Shown here: positions 6,110 through 15,400 of the stretch, in pieces | How the letters are laid out: every line of letters begins with the position of its first letter | How positions within the stretch are numbered: position 1 is the stretch's first letter | Made by a program: the position numbers and the translations under genes | Assembly (NCBI GenBank): GCA_020628755.1 | Contig: JAHDEQ010000038.1 | Span: 4,402-22,630, forward strand | Length of the DNA stretch: 18,229 nucleotides | Source of the DNA: Saprospiraceae bacterium | Lineage (GTDB): Bacteria > Bacteroidota > Bacteroidia > Chitinophagales > Saprospiraceae | Direction of reading: 5' to 3' | The notes under the pieces: generated by a model | Seen by the model: only the letters and a program-made list of their open reading frames with translations | Databases searched by the model: none | What the model was told of the DNA's origin: nothing

Positions 6110-9100
6110 ATGAACATTTCATTACATCCAATATCCCATTGGAAGCTACTGCTCTTATTATTTGTAGGGCTTTGCTTTTCCTTCAAAACGCAAGCATCTT
6201 GCACCTACACTTTGGTATTAGAAGATTCGGCAGGCAATGGCTGGAACGGTGCATCTCTTGAAGTAACAGAAAATGAGTCTTCTAATTTTACGACCTACTT
6301 TTTACCAAATAGTGCAGGAAATTCGCAAACCTTCCCCCTAACTATGATAGACGGTGGGATTTTAGACTTCTCTTTTTGGGGTGGCGCATTAGACCATGAA
6401 ATATCCTTCTCTTTGCTTGATCCTATGGGCAATATTGCTTTGGATGTAAATGGAAACCCTTTTTCGTTTAGCGGAACTATTCCTATGGGTGATTTGCCTA
6501 GAGTAAAAATAGATTGTCCTCAAAATTGTAATGATGAAACGATTGATGCAAATATTCATATTGTAATGGGTGATAATGCTAATGAACAGTCTTGGGAATT
6601 GCTTGATGGTTCTGGCAATCGCATAGCGTTTGCCAATGGCAATTACTATGCAGGACTGCTCGCTGGAGCTGAAGTTGTGGTAAATGTACCGCTCAATTTG
6701 TGCGAAACTTATACGTTCAATGCCTTCGACGGAGCCAATAATGGCTGGAGTGGCGGCTCTTGGACCGTATTTGTTGCTAGCAAATCTTATGGTACAGAGT
6801 TGCAAGCTCCACATTCTTATGAAGGTTATTTTGCACTCATTCAAGGGCCAATGATGAATTTCATTGACGAAGTAAATACAACATTTACCGTTCCTTGCCA
6901 AACCGATTGTCCTGGGCCAGTTATGTATAGTAGCTTTGATGTAATGACTTGTACAGGCGAAGCCATGATTCCGATTGTCGAGCCACAAGTTTGTTATCCA
7001 AATAGTGCCCATGCTACAGGTTGCACCTTGAATGAGACTATTATTATAGTACCTAATGGCGATACCGATGCAGCTTTTGAAATAGTTGCTGGCGGATTTG
7101 ACCCCAATAATAATATGTATGGAGGCAGTATAACTGTACCCAATTTGCCGATTGGTAAACATGGTTTAATCCATCAAATCACATATTGCGATGGTCAAAT
7201 TGCAAGATGCAGTACCGATTTATTGGTAGCATCTCAACAAACACCTAGTATGATTTGCAAGTCAGATGTCACCATCAATTTGGCTATGCCTGACAATATT
7301 GATAACGATGCAAATGGTAGTTTAATAGATGACTTAGGAGAATGTATTCGTAAAGTCGAAATTTTAGAAATAATAGCACTCAATAGTTATTGCAGTGCCT
7401 ACGCTTCTTACGAATACGAACTCATCATACTTGACGAAAACGACAATCCTATTGTTGTATATAATACCGACGGTCATCCTTTGGATGCTAATGGCGACCC
7501 TATCCTACCTGGTTTTGATACAGCACCTGCTCATGATATATTGAGTCCAGCGCAAATTGGTCAAGACCTAAAGTATCGTCTAACTCACTTAACCAGTGGC
7601 TACTCTTGCTGTGGAACATTAGCAGTTGTTGACCATTCTGCGCCCGTAGTCCTATGCCATGACTACGAAGTTTTCTGTACACACCCCGACCCTCTCAATG
7701 AATTTTATACTACAACAAATACTTACACGGCCAATCAATTGCCAGCCAATATTGCAGGAGGCAATATTGTTGGCGGCATTTCTATGACCAATCTCGAATT
7801 TGAGGTGGGTTGTGGTTCACTTGGCGAGGTCGTACAAGATTTTGAAATAAACTTAAATATAGAACACACTGATATTGAAGACATTAGAATACTATTGACT
7901 CCTCCTGCTAGTACAGGGTTGGGTTCGATTACCTTAATGCCTTATGGTACTTGTCCCAAATTTGATGGGATGGCCAAAAATATGAATGTAACATTTACCA
8001 AAAATGCCAATACTGTCATTGATGCGCCTTGCGCTACTGGCAACCCTATACTAAGTGGCAATTATTTACCTATTGATTTGAGTGATTTTGCTATGATATG
8101 TGGTTTAGATGCTTCAACGATTGAAGGAACTTGGACTATCATCATCATGGACAATGACGACAATGGTGCGCACGAAGATTTAGCTGGTGTAGGTCAAGTC
8201 GTAGATGCCGAATTGGTTTTTCAAACAGGTTTTCCTAGTCCACTGACTGTTTTAGATTGTACTGAAACAGAAATCGAATTGGAAATGGAAATGCTAATGG
8301 ACAATAATTGTGACCTAACCGATTGGATTGGTTCTACGATTATGCGTGTCTGGAAAGTAACTGATGCTTCGGGAAATGCAACTACTTGTACTCAAAATGT
8401 TTTGATAAAAGCTCCTACTTTTAATGATATTGACTTACCTGCCGATTTGACGCTCAGTTGTTCGGCAGCAGGCTCTACCGAGCCTGCTACTACGGGTTAT
8501 CCAATGTTCGGATGCTATGATTTGACCAATTCAATGGAACAAGAATCTTGGTGCGATATTGCTGTGACCTACGAAGATGAAGTTTCTAATAGTTGCAATC
8601 AAAGAATCATTCGTACTTGGAAAATCACCAATTGGTGTACAACCGTAAGTCAAACTTTTTTACAAACAATAGATATTATTGACGACGAAGGCCCTAGTAT
8701 TCAGGTGAATGATGCTGATATCAGTTCAGGAGTCTTTTCCTGCGAAGGCGACATTATCCTCACCCCTTCAGTTACAGATGCTTGTTCTGCTATTGACCAA
8801 GTATATGCAACTTATCTAGTCAATGGTATTACCGAAACAGTTACTATCAATGGTTCTACAATCATTCAAAATTTACCTCTTGGCGAAACAGAAATAACTG
8901 TTACAGCTAAAGATGCTTGCGGAAATTCAAGCACTGAATCCTTTATGGTTACAGTAGCTGATAATATGGCTCCTACCGCTTCATGCGATGACGAACTTGT
9001 TGTCACCCTCAATGGTGCTGGTGTAGCTCGCTTGTTGGCTTCCGATGTTGATGAAGGGAGCAATGACAATTGTGGTATCGAAAAATTAGAAGTTCGTCGT

Positions 9101-11647
9101 TTGGATGGTTGCTTGGGCGAAACACCTTTTGCACATTATGTTGATTTCGATTGTTGCGATATTGGTTCACCAGTCATGGTCGAATTACGAGTAACAGATA
9201 TTTATGGCAACAGCAATTCGTGTATGATGTCTTTAGATATTTTTGACAAAACAGCTCCTCAGGTTGTTTGTCCAGGCGATAAAGTTATTTCATGCGAAGA
9301 TATTATTACAGATTTATCGGTTTTTGGCAATGCTTCGGCTTATGACAACTGCGAGGCGACTGTCGAATTGACCGATACACATACAGAAATAGATAACTGC
9401 GGAGCAGGTTATATCACAAGAACATTTACGGCTACCGACAATCAAGGGCTTACTGATGTTTGTACCCAAACTATCCTTGTTAATAGTGTGGCAGGTTACT
9501 CCGTCACCTTCCCTGAAGATGTCATGATTACCGATTGCAATGCAGCCATTGATAATACAGGCGAACCCGTATTTTCTAACGATGGTTGTGGTTTGATAGC
9601 AACTTCTAAAGACGACCAAATTATCACCGTAGTAGCCGACGCTTGCTATAAAATCAAACGTACTTGGACGATTATGGATTGGTGTGTTTTTGACGAAGAC
9701 AATCCTAATATAACAGATTCAGGTACTCCTGCTGGCTCGGACGGACGTACTTTTATTGACGATGGCGATGGTTATACAACCTATGTTCAATACATCAAAA
9801 TACTAGACAATGTATCGCCAGTTATTGATTGTCCAGACGATATTACGATTAATTCTTTGACTAAAGAATGTACAGAAGAAGTTGACATAAGTATCTCTGT
9901 ATCAGATAATTGCTCACCCAGCAGTGCTTTCAATTACGAAGCAGGAATTGACCTTAACAATGATGGCACTTATGATATGATTCGTACTACTTCGGCTTTT
10001 ACGCTTGATTTAGGCTTCGGTACGCACCGTATTTATTGGGAAGTAGGCGATGGCTGTGGCAACTTAGCCGCTTGCGAACATTTGATAACTGTAACAGACG
10101 AAAATCATCCTTCAGTTGGTTGCCGAGACGACTGGAATGTACACTTAGACTTGCATGGTAATGGTCAAGTTAATGCTTCGGATTTACTTGTTTATGCCGA
10201 AGATAATTGTACCAGTATTGAAGATTTGTTCTCAACTGTACAAATCCGTTTGGCAGGTACAAACGATCCATTGGCCTCTACTTTGGATGTCAGTTGCGAC
10301 CAAGAAGGATTTATTGCTGTAGAAATTTGGGTGACGGACGAGCATGGCAATGGTTCTTATTGTACAACAATGGTTGAGGTTGAAGATGCCTATAATAATT
10401 GCGATAATTTTTCTCAACGGGTCAGTATAACAGGTCGTTTGCAAACAGAAGAAGACCAAAGCATTGAAAATGCTATGGTAACAATCTCGCAAAACGACGT
10501 GCAGTTTTACTCCAGTGATGATGGCAATTTTGGGTTCAATAATCTACTTATGAACCAAGATTATACCTTGACGGCCAGCAAAAATGACGATTACAGTAAT
10601 GGTATTTCTACCATTGATTTGGTGTTTATCAATCAACATATTTTGGGTATCAATTCTTTTGAGTCGCCTTGTCAATACATCGCTGCCGATGCTAGTGGCG
10701 ACGGCAAAGTTTCTACCTTTGACATTGTTCAATTGCGTCAACTCGTTCTTTATGTTATTGATGAATTACCCAATAGTCCATCATGGCGATTTATTGATAA
10801 AGACTATGTTTTTCCTGACCCAACTAATCCTTGGTTAGAAGAATTTCCTGAATTTATACATTACAACAACCTCAATTCGGATGCACTTTATAGTGATTTT
10901 ATGGGTATAAAAATTGGAGATGTCAACGGCAGCGCAGTTGCCAACAATTTGGCAACAGTCGAAGAAAGAAATTTTAATTCGAGTCTTGTTTTCAACATCG
11001 AAAATCAAAAAATTAATGAAGGAGAGCAAGTTTGTATTCCTTTCAAAGCCAAAGATTTTGAGGCGATTGAAGGATTCCAGTTTAGCTTAAATTTTGACCC
11101 TTCTAAATTGGATTTTATAGACTTCCAAAAAGGTAATTTGAATATGACATCTAATAATTTTGGGCTTCGATTGCTCGAAGAAGGAGTCATTACCTGTTCT
11201 TGGAATGATACTAAACAACAGCGTTTGAATGACGATGAAATTTTATTCTCGCTTTGCTTTAAGGCGAATCAAGCTGTAGCAATAGCAGATGCGATTGCCC
11301 TCGGCAATCGCTACACTCCTGCCGAAGTCTATAGTACCGAAATGATGAATTTAGAACTGAATTTTGAAAGCTCTAATGCCAGTTCAACATTTACTTTATA
11401 TCAAAATCACCCCAATCCTTTTGTCAACAAAACCAATATTGGTTTTGATTTGCCAAAGGCAGATTTTGTACAGCTCAAAATACTAGATACCAACGGTAAA
11501 ATCCTTCATTTTGAAGAAGGAAACTTTGATGCAGGTTATAACCAAATCACATTAGATTTGACTAACAAAAGTAGCACGGGTATATTCATTTACGAGCTTT
11601 CGACAAGTAGCCAAAAAGCTACCAAAAAAATGGTTATTCTAAAATAA
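6110..11647 (+). CDS. Giant multidomain T9SS-secreted surface protein 1
   Basis: An 1845-residue exported protein of unknown function. Signal peptide at 1-30 (hydrophobic core KLLLLLFVGLCFSF, cleavage near TQA/SC). Two GNGWNG-type beta modules start at about 40 (GNGWNGAS) and 200 (NNGWSGGSW). A P-domain-like jelly roll covers about 560-707 (IEHTDIEDIRILL, then GTWTIIIMDND). HYR/Ig-like modules opening with D-x-APxxxC-type strands lie at about 858, 951, 1046, 1234 and 1331. A carboxypeptidase-regulatory-like fold is at about 1436-1490, then a dockerin-like segment (about 1496-1610; calcium loop DASGDGKVSTFD, then GIKIGDVNGSA) and a cohesin-like domain (about 1624-1757). The T9SS type A sorting domain is 1761-1845 (YQNHPNPF to the final KKMVILK). 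The frame is open back to 5999, but ATG 6110 is the one that starts a proper signal peptide. Cysteines are abundant. It is a paralogue of the next gene. Confidence 0.88.
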   Translation: MNISLHPISHWKLLLLLFVGLCFSFKTQASCTYTLVLEDSAGNGWNGASLEVTENESSNFTTYFLPNSAGNSQTFPLTMIDGGILDFSFWGGALDHEISFSLLDPMGNIALDVNGNPFSFSGTIPMGDLPRVKIDCPQNCNDETIDANIHIVMGDNANEQSWELLDGSGNRIAFANGNYYAGLLAGAEVVVNVPLNLCETYTFNAFDGANNGWSGGSWTVFVASKSYGTELQAPHSYEGYFALIQGPMMNFIDEVNTTFTVPCQTDCPGPVMYSSFDVMTCTGEAMIPIVEPQVCYPNSAHATGCTLNETIIIVPNGDTDAAFEIVAGGFDPNNNMYGGSITVPNLPIGKHGLIHQITYCDGQIARCSTDLLVASQQTPSMICKSDVTINLAMPDNIDNDANGSLIDDLGECIRKVEILEIIALNSYCSAYASYEYELIILDENDNPIVVYNTDGHPLDANGDPILPGFDTAPAHDILSPAQIGQDLKYRLTHLTSGYSCCGTLAVVDHSAPVVLCHDYEVFCTHPDPLNEFYTTTNTYTANQLPANIAGGNIVGGISMTNLEFEVGCGSLGEVVQDFEINLNIEHTDIEDIRILLTPPASTGLGSITLMPYGTCPKFDGMAKNMNVTFTKNANTVIDAPCATGNPILSGNYLPIDLSDFAMICGLDASTIEGTWTIIIMDNDDNGAHEDLAGVGQVVDAELVFQTGFPSPLTVLDCTETEIELEMEMLMDNNCDLTDWIGSTIMRVWKVTDASGNATTCTQNVLIKAPTFNDIDLPADLTLSCSAAGSTEPATTGYPMFGCYDLTNSMEQESWCDIAVTYEDEVSNSCNQRIIRTWKITNWCTTVSQTFLQTIDIIDDEGPSIQVNDADISSGVFSCEGDIILTPSVTDACSAIDQVYATYLVNGITETVTINGSTIIQNLPLGETEITVTAKDACGNSSTESFMVTVADNMAPTASCDDELVVTLNGAGVARLLASDVDEGSNDNCGIEKLEVRRLDGCLGETPFAHYVDFDCCDIGSPVMVELRVTDIYGNSNSCMMSLDIFDKTAPQVVCPGDKVISCEDIITDLSVFGNASAYDNCEATVELTDTHTEIDNCGAGYITRTFTATDNQGLTDVCTQTILVNSVAGYSVTFPEDVMITDCNAAIDNTGEPVFSNDGCGLIATSKDDQIITVVADACYKIKRTWTIMDWCVFDEDNPNITDSGTPAGSDGRTFIDDGDGYTTYVQYIKILDNVSPVIDCPDDITINSLTKECTEEVDISISVSDNCSPSSAFNYEAGIDLNNDGTYDMIRTTSAFTLDLGFGTHRIYWEVGDGCGNLAACEHLITVTDENHPSVGCRDDWNVHLDLHGNGQVNASDLLVYAEDNCTSIEDLFSTVQIRLAGTNDPLASTLDVSCDQEGFIAVEIWVTDEHGNGSYCTTMVEVEDAYNNCDNFSQRVSITGRLQTEEDQSIENAMVTISQNDVQFYSSDDGNFGFNNLLMNQDYTLTASKNDDYSNGISTIDLVFINQHILGINSFESPCQYIAADASGDGKVSTFDIVQLRQLVLYVIDELPNSPSWRFIDKDYVFPDPTNPWLEEFPEFIHYNNLNSDALYSDFMGIKIGDVNGSAVANNLATVEERNFNSSLVFNIENQKINEGEQVCIPFKAKDFEAIEGFQFSLNFDPSKLDFIDFQKGNLNMTSNNFGLRLLEEGVITCSWNDTKQQRLNDDEILFSLCFKANQAVAIADAIALGNRYTPAEVYSTEMMNLELNFESSNASSTFTLYQNHPNPFVNKTNIGFDLPKADFVQLKILDTNGKILHFEEGNFDAGYNQITLDLTNKSSTGIFIYELSTSSQKATKKMVILK

Positions 11648-11679
11648 CAACGATATAAATAAGTCCTCATTTTCTTACA

Positions 11680-11710
11680 CGGGTGCTACCCAAAAGTAGC
11701 ACCCGCTTTT
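11680..11710 (+). terminator. Intrinsic terminator after giant gene 1
   Basis: A 10-bp GC-rich stem (CGGGTGCTAC 11680-11689 with GTAGCACCCG 11696-11705), 6-nt loop, then CTTTT. It lies 32 nt after the stop codon. Confidence 0.8.
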
Positions 11711-11786
11711 AAACAAAAAAAAATCATAACCAATTATAAATCAATATTTTACTAAAAAACAATTAGTCTTCTAATTTTCCTACACT

Positions 11787-11817
11787 TGAGGGCTTACAAT
11801 TTGTAAGTCCTCATTTT
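11787..11817 (+). terminator. Second hairpin with T-run downstream of giant gene 1
   Basis: TGAGGGCTTAC (11787-11797) pairs with GTAAGTCCTCA (11803-11813) with one G-U pair, followed by TTTTT. It is preceded by ATTTTCCTACAC, which is almost the same 12-mer that precedes the first terminator (ATTTTCTTACAC), so the two hairpins look like related cassettes. Confidence 0.6.
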
Positions 11818-11851
11818 TAAAGCCTAAAAAAAAAAGCAAAAAACATTAAAA

Positions 11852-11898
11852 TACCTAAAAGAGGGTATTTACAATTTTAAAAAAAATAAGCAATTTTG
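11852..11898 (+). promoter_or_regulatory. Palindromic operator-like motif plus promoter-like box of giant gene 2
   Basis: TACC-TAAAAGAG-GGTA (11852-11867), extendable to AAATACC/GGTATTT, with a TTTG box (CAATTTTG, 11891-11898) ending 31 bp after the palindrome; the spacing before giant gene 1 is 30 bp. The -7 box lacks the TA pair, so the promoter call is weaker than the palindrome. Another TAnnTTTG match (TATTTTTG, 12088-12095) lies further down the leader and could be an alternative start. Confidence 0.45.
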
Positions 11899-12301
11899 TA
11901 TAGTAATTAGAAAGGACATAAGCAGTCCTTCCTCCCACAGAAAAATTACTATTCCCCCTCTTGTACAATACAGTTGTATAATAAATCTCAATGGTAGAAA
12001 ACAAGGACTGAACAAACAACCTTCCTTTAGTATTTCTTTCATTGTATTGCCAAAATAATGATAGTATTATCCTACAACATTCGTCATTATTTTTGGTCTA
12101 TTTTCCTTTGCTATTCCTCTTATTTCCAAATTACATATTGTGATTTGAACGTTTCCTTTTTCACTATTTCATAGCTTCCTAATATGATTTGACGATTGTC
12201 AATTCAATACTTTTTCCTACATCTTTTGGCTTAAAGTCAAATGCCAAAATCACAATCAAAATTCTAAAAACAAAGTCAAAAGGCTATTCACAATGAGGTC
12301 A

Positions 12302-12330
12302 AAAGCATTTATGCTTTCCCCTTTTTTTTT
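12302..12330 (+). terminator. Possible internal terminator inside the leader of giant gene 2
   Basis: A short stem AAAGCA (12302-12307) with TGCTTT (12312-12317), loop TTTA, is followed by CCCC and then nine Ts (12322-12330). The stem is AU-rich and the T-run is separated by four Cs, so strength is doubtful. Its place before the nested structure at 12333-12414 makes a regulated attenuator possible. Confidence 0.3.
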
Positions 12331-12332
12331 AG

Positions 12333-12414
12333 CCGCTTGAATAAGATATTTTTCTAACAATGTTAATTCCTTGAACAAGCGGTGGCGAGCAATCGCTACC
12401 GCTAAGGTTAGAAA
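12333..12414 (+). ncRNA. Nested stem-loop with GNRA-type loop and an alternative pairing
   Basis: Inner stem GCGGTGGCGA (12379-12388) with TCGCTACCGC (12393-12402), all ten positions paired with one G-U, closed by a GCAA tetraloop. Outer stem TTTCTAAC (12351-12358) with GTTAGAAA (12407-12414). An alternative pairing, CCGCTTG (12333-12339) with CAAGCGG (12376-12382), uses bases of the inner stem and so excludes it. This looks like a two-state leader RNA element 85 nt before the start codon; no named family was recognised. Confidence 0.45.
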
Positions 12415-12498
12415 GCAAGAAGGACTGTACCTTTTTCTTGAAAAACAGAAGAGGTATTTATTTATCGTTTTTATTTTTTAACAAATTTTTATTTAACC

Positions 12499-15400
12499 AT
12501 GAACAACCGATTACTAAACTGGAGTTTTGCATTTTTCTGCTCAATGACTTTGCTATTTTCAGCAAGTGCGCAGGCGCAAGCCCCATGTCCTTTAAACGTA
12601 AAGGACTTTGCACCAATCGACGGTAAAGATTGTGTGTATTTTTTGGAGCTTACCGACACGGGAGCCAATGGCTGGGACGGCGCATCTGTTGATGTAGCTG
12701 TATCAGGAGCTGCCCCTGTCAATTACAAAATGACTGTAGCAGATGGTGCTTGTGTCATTTATCCAATTTATGTCAACGATGGCGAAACCATTGAGTTGGC
12801 TTACTGGAATGGTGCTTTTGAAATGGAGCACGGATTGAGCGTTTACGATGCAACTGGTGCATTAGCCACCGATGAAAATGGAGACCCTGTAACTTTTACA
12901 GGAAATATTCCAGCCAACACCCCTTACCTTGTAAAAGCTGACTGCCCTATCAACTCTTGTAAAGACCAATCTGAGACCTTTACAGTTCGTATTACAATGG
13001 GATTGTTTCCAGAAGAACAATCTTGGGAAATCTATGAAGGCTTGGCAAGTGCAAGCAGTCAAGGCGCACAAGTTATTGGTGTAAATGCCAATACTTATGC
13101 AGGTTTGTCACCTGGTTTTCAGGCAGAATATGCTGTAGAATTAGATTTGTGTCAAACTTATACTTTTGTTGCATTTGACGGATTCAACGATGGTTGGGAT
13201 GTAGGAGCTTTTGAGATTTTATCTTCTAATGCTGACTATGGAACTCAAATTACCGATCCTAATGACCCACAAGCTGGTGCTTCTTTGGTATTGGCAGGAA
13301 CTGGATTTGTAGATGAAACTCGTACTGAGTTCACATTGCCTTGTTCGCCTGTATGCGAAGATGTTGTACTTACAGGTGCTATTGATTGCGAAATTACTAA
13401 CCCTGAGTTGCCTTTTGGTGCTGCTGAAGTTTGCTATCCAAACTGCGGACACGCTTTGGGTTGTGATATTACAGTTGATCAATATGTTTTACCTTATGGC
13501 GACGTTAATGCTGCTATATATGTAGGTTCTGAAATGACGACTGGTTCAGGTACTATGCTATTTAGTGGTACATTGCCTTCTGGTGCACACGGTTTAGTAA
13601 CTAAATATACTTACTGTGATGGTATCATGGTAAAATGTACTTCTGACTTAATTATTTCTGGAGGTACTAACTCTACTTTGACTTGCAATGACAATGTACA
13701 AATCTCATTAGGTGCGCCTGAATGGGACGATGATGATAATCAAAACGGAAACTTCCTTGATGACTTAAACGAATGTGTTGTTGCTGTTACGCCTGATATG
13801 GTATTAGAAATGCCAGAACTTTGTGAAGGTGAATACGATGTAATTATTCAAGATGCTAATGGCAGCCCAATGGTTACAATGAGTGGCAATGGCTTACCTT
13901 TGGACAGATTTGGAAATGAAATTGCTGCAGGCTCTACGGCTAGCCCCGCACACAACTTAGTTGGTGCAGAAGCAGTTGGTCAAACATTGACTTATACGGT
14001 TGTTCACCGTGCTACTGGAAATACTTGCTGGGGTACAATAACTGTTGAAGACAAAATTGCTCCAATCATTGATTGCAAAGACTACGAAGTTAGCTGTACC
14101 AATCCCAATGTTTTGGACGAAAGATACAGACACGAAGAAGAATTTGTTGCTGCTGCCGAACTACCTGCTAATGTTGCTGGTGGTACAAACGGTTTAGAAT
14201 CAAATACTTGGGTTCCTGTAAATATTCCTTGTGGTGCTTTGGGCGAAAACGTTAAAAATGCTCACTTACACATTAGTTTTGATCACAATGAATTGACTGA
14301 CTTACAAATAATTGTACACCCTCCTGTAGGTTTATATGGTTTCTTAAACCCTATAATGGTTGCCGACAACGGCGATGTAGAAGAAGAAAATGAGTTTAGC
14401 TTAAATGCTTTAATGCAATACCGTGATTGTAGTAGAATACAAAGTACTTCTCCTGAGTTTTTTGTTACTGAAAACAGTGGCGCTGCTACACCTAGCAATT
14501 TAGGTGGTACTTGGTATGTACAAATCATTGACAACGATGCTGAATTTGTTGACAATCCTTTTGGTGGTGGACAAGTTACAGAAGTAGAAATCCACTTAGA
14601 GTGCGGATTCCCTTCTCCATCTACGGGTTATGACTGTTCTTATGCTGGTATCGAATTATTGAGCGAGACTATTGCTGGTGGTAGCTGCGATGCAGGTACA
14701 CAAATCGTACGTGTATGGCAAGCGGCTGACGCTTTTGGCAATACTTCTACTTGTACACAAACGGTAACTTTAGTTGCACCTACGATGACAGAGTTGGTTA
14801 AGCCTACTGATGTTACACTTGAATGTAATGGCCAAACACCTGAAGAATTGACAATTGAAGAAACAGGAAGTCCTTCTCTTGGTTGTTACCAAATGACCGA
14901 AGAATCTATGTCTTACTGTGATTTTTCATATATGTATGAAGATACTGTAATCCCTACTTGTGGCGAAGGTTTCAAAATTATTCGTGAGTGGACTTTGATG
15001 AACTGGTGTACTGGACAAACTGAAGAATTTACTCAAATCATCAAAGTAGAAGACACCGAAGGGCCTGCTATTTCTCAAGGTGATATTACTGTAAGCACTA
15101 GCACTTACGATTGTAGTGCTAATGTTTCTTTAAGCGATTTGAATATCGAAGATACTTGCTCTGGCATAAGTGCTGTTACTGCTTCTTACACACAAAACGG
15201 TGGTGCTTACCAAAGCAACGGCGGTATTGTTATTGTTGATTTAACCAGTGATGGAATCCTTGAAGGATTGCCAGTTGGTGCTAACGAAGTACTTATTTCT
15301 GCTACAGATGGTTGTTTGAACGAAAGTCAAACTATGATTACAATTACTGTAGTTGATGATTCGGCTCCTGTAGCAATTTGCGATGACGAATTACACGTTT

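Larger units (their letters stand above)
11899..12498 (+). other. Very long structured 5' leader of giant gene 2
   Basis: About 600 nt without a convincing gene. Hairpins in order: AAGGAC/GTCCTT (11912-11917 with 11925-11930) right behind the predicted start; TTTTGGC/GCCAAAA (12224-12230 with 12243-12249); AAAGCA/TGCTTT followed by CCCC and nine Ts (12302-12330); and a nested structure at 12333-12414 described separately. CAGTCCTT (11923-11930) can pair with AAGGACTG at 12003-12010 or 12420-12427 as well as with its local partner. CAAATTACATATT (12127-12139) is shared with the leader of giant gene 1. No known riboswitch class was recognised. Confidence 0.5.

Noticed and set aside
6389..7162. 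Open frame of 257 codons on the minus strand inside giant gene 1
   Set aside because: It is antisense to a clearly coding frame with signal peptide and known modules; its translation shows no domain and looks like a frame shadow.
11899..12498. Known riboswitch or a CRISPR-like array in the long leader
   Set aside because: No recognised riboswitch core and no regularly spaced direct repeats; only hairpins and short scattered repeats such as GTCAAAAG.
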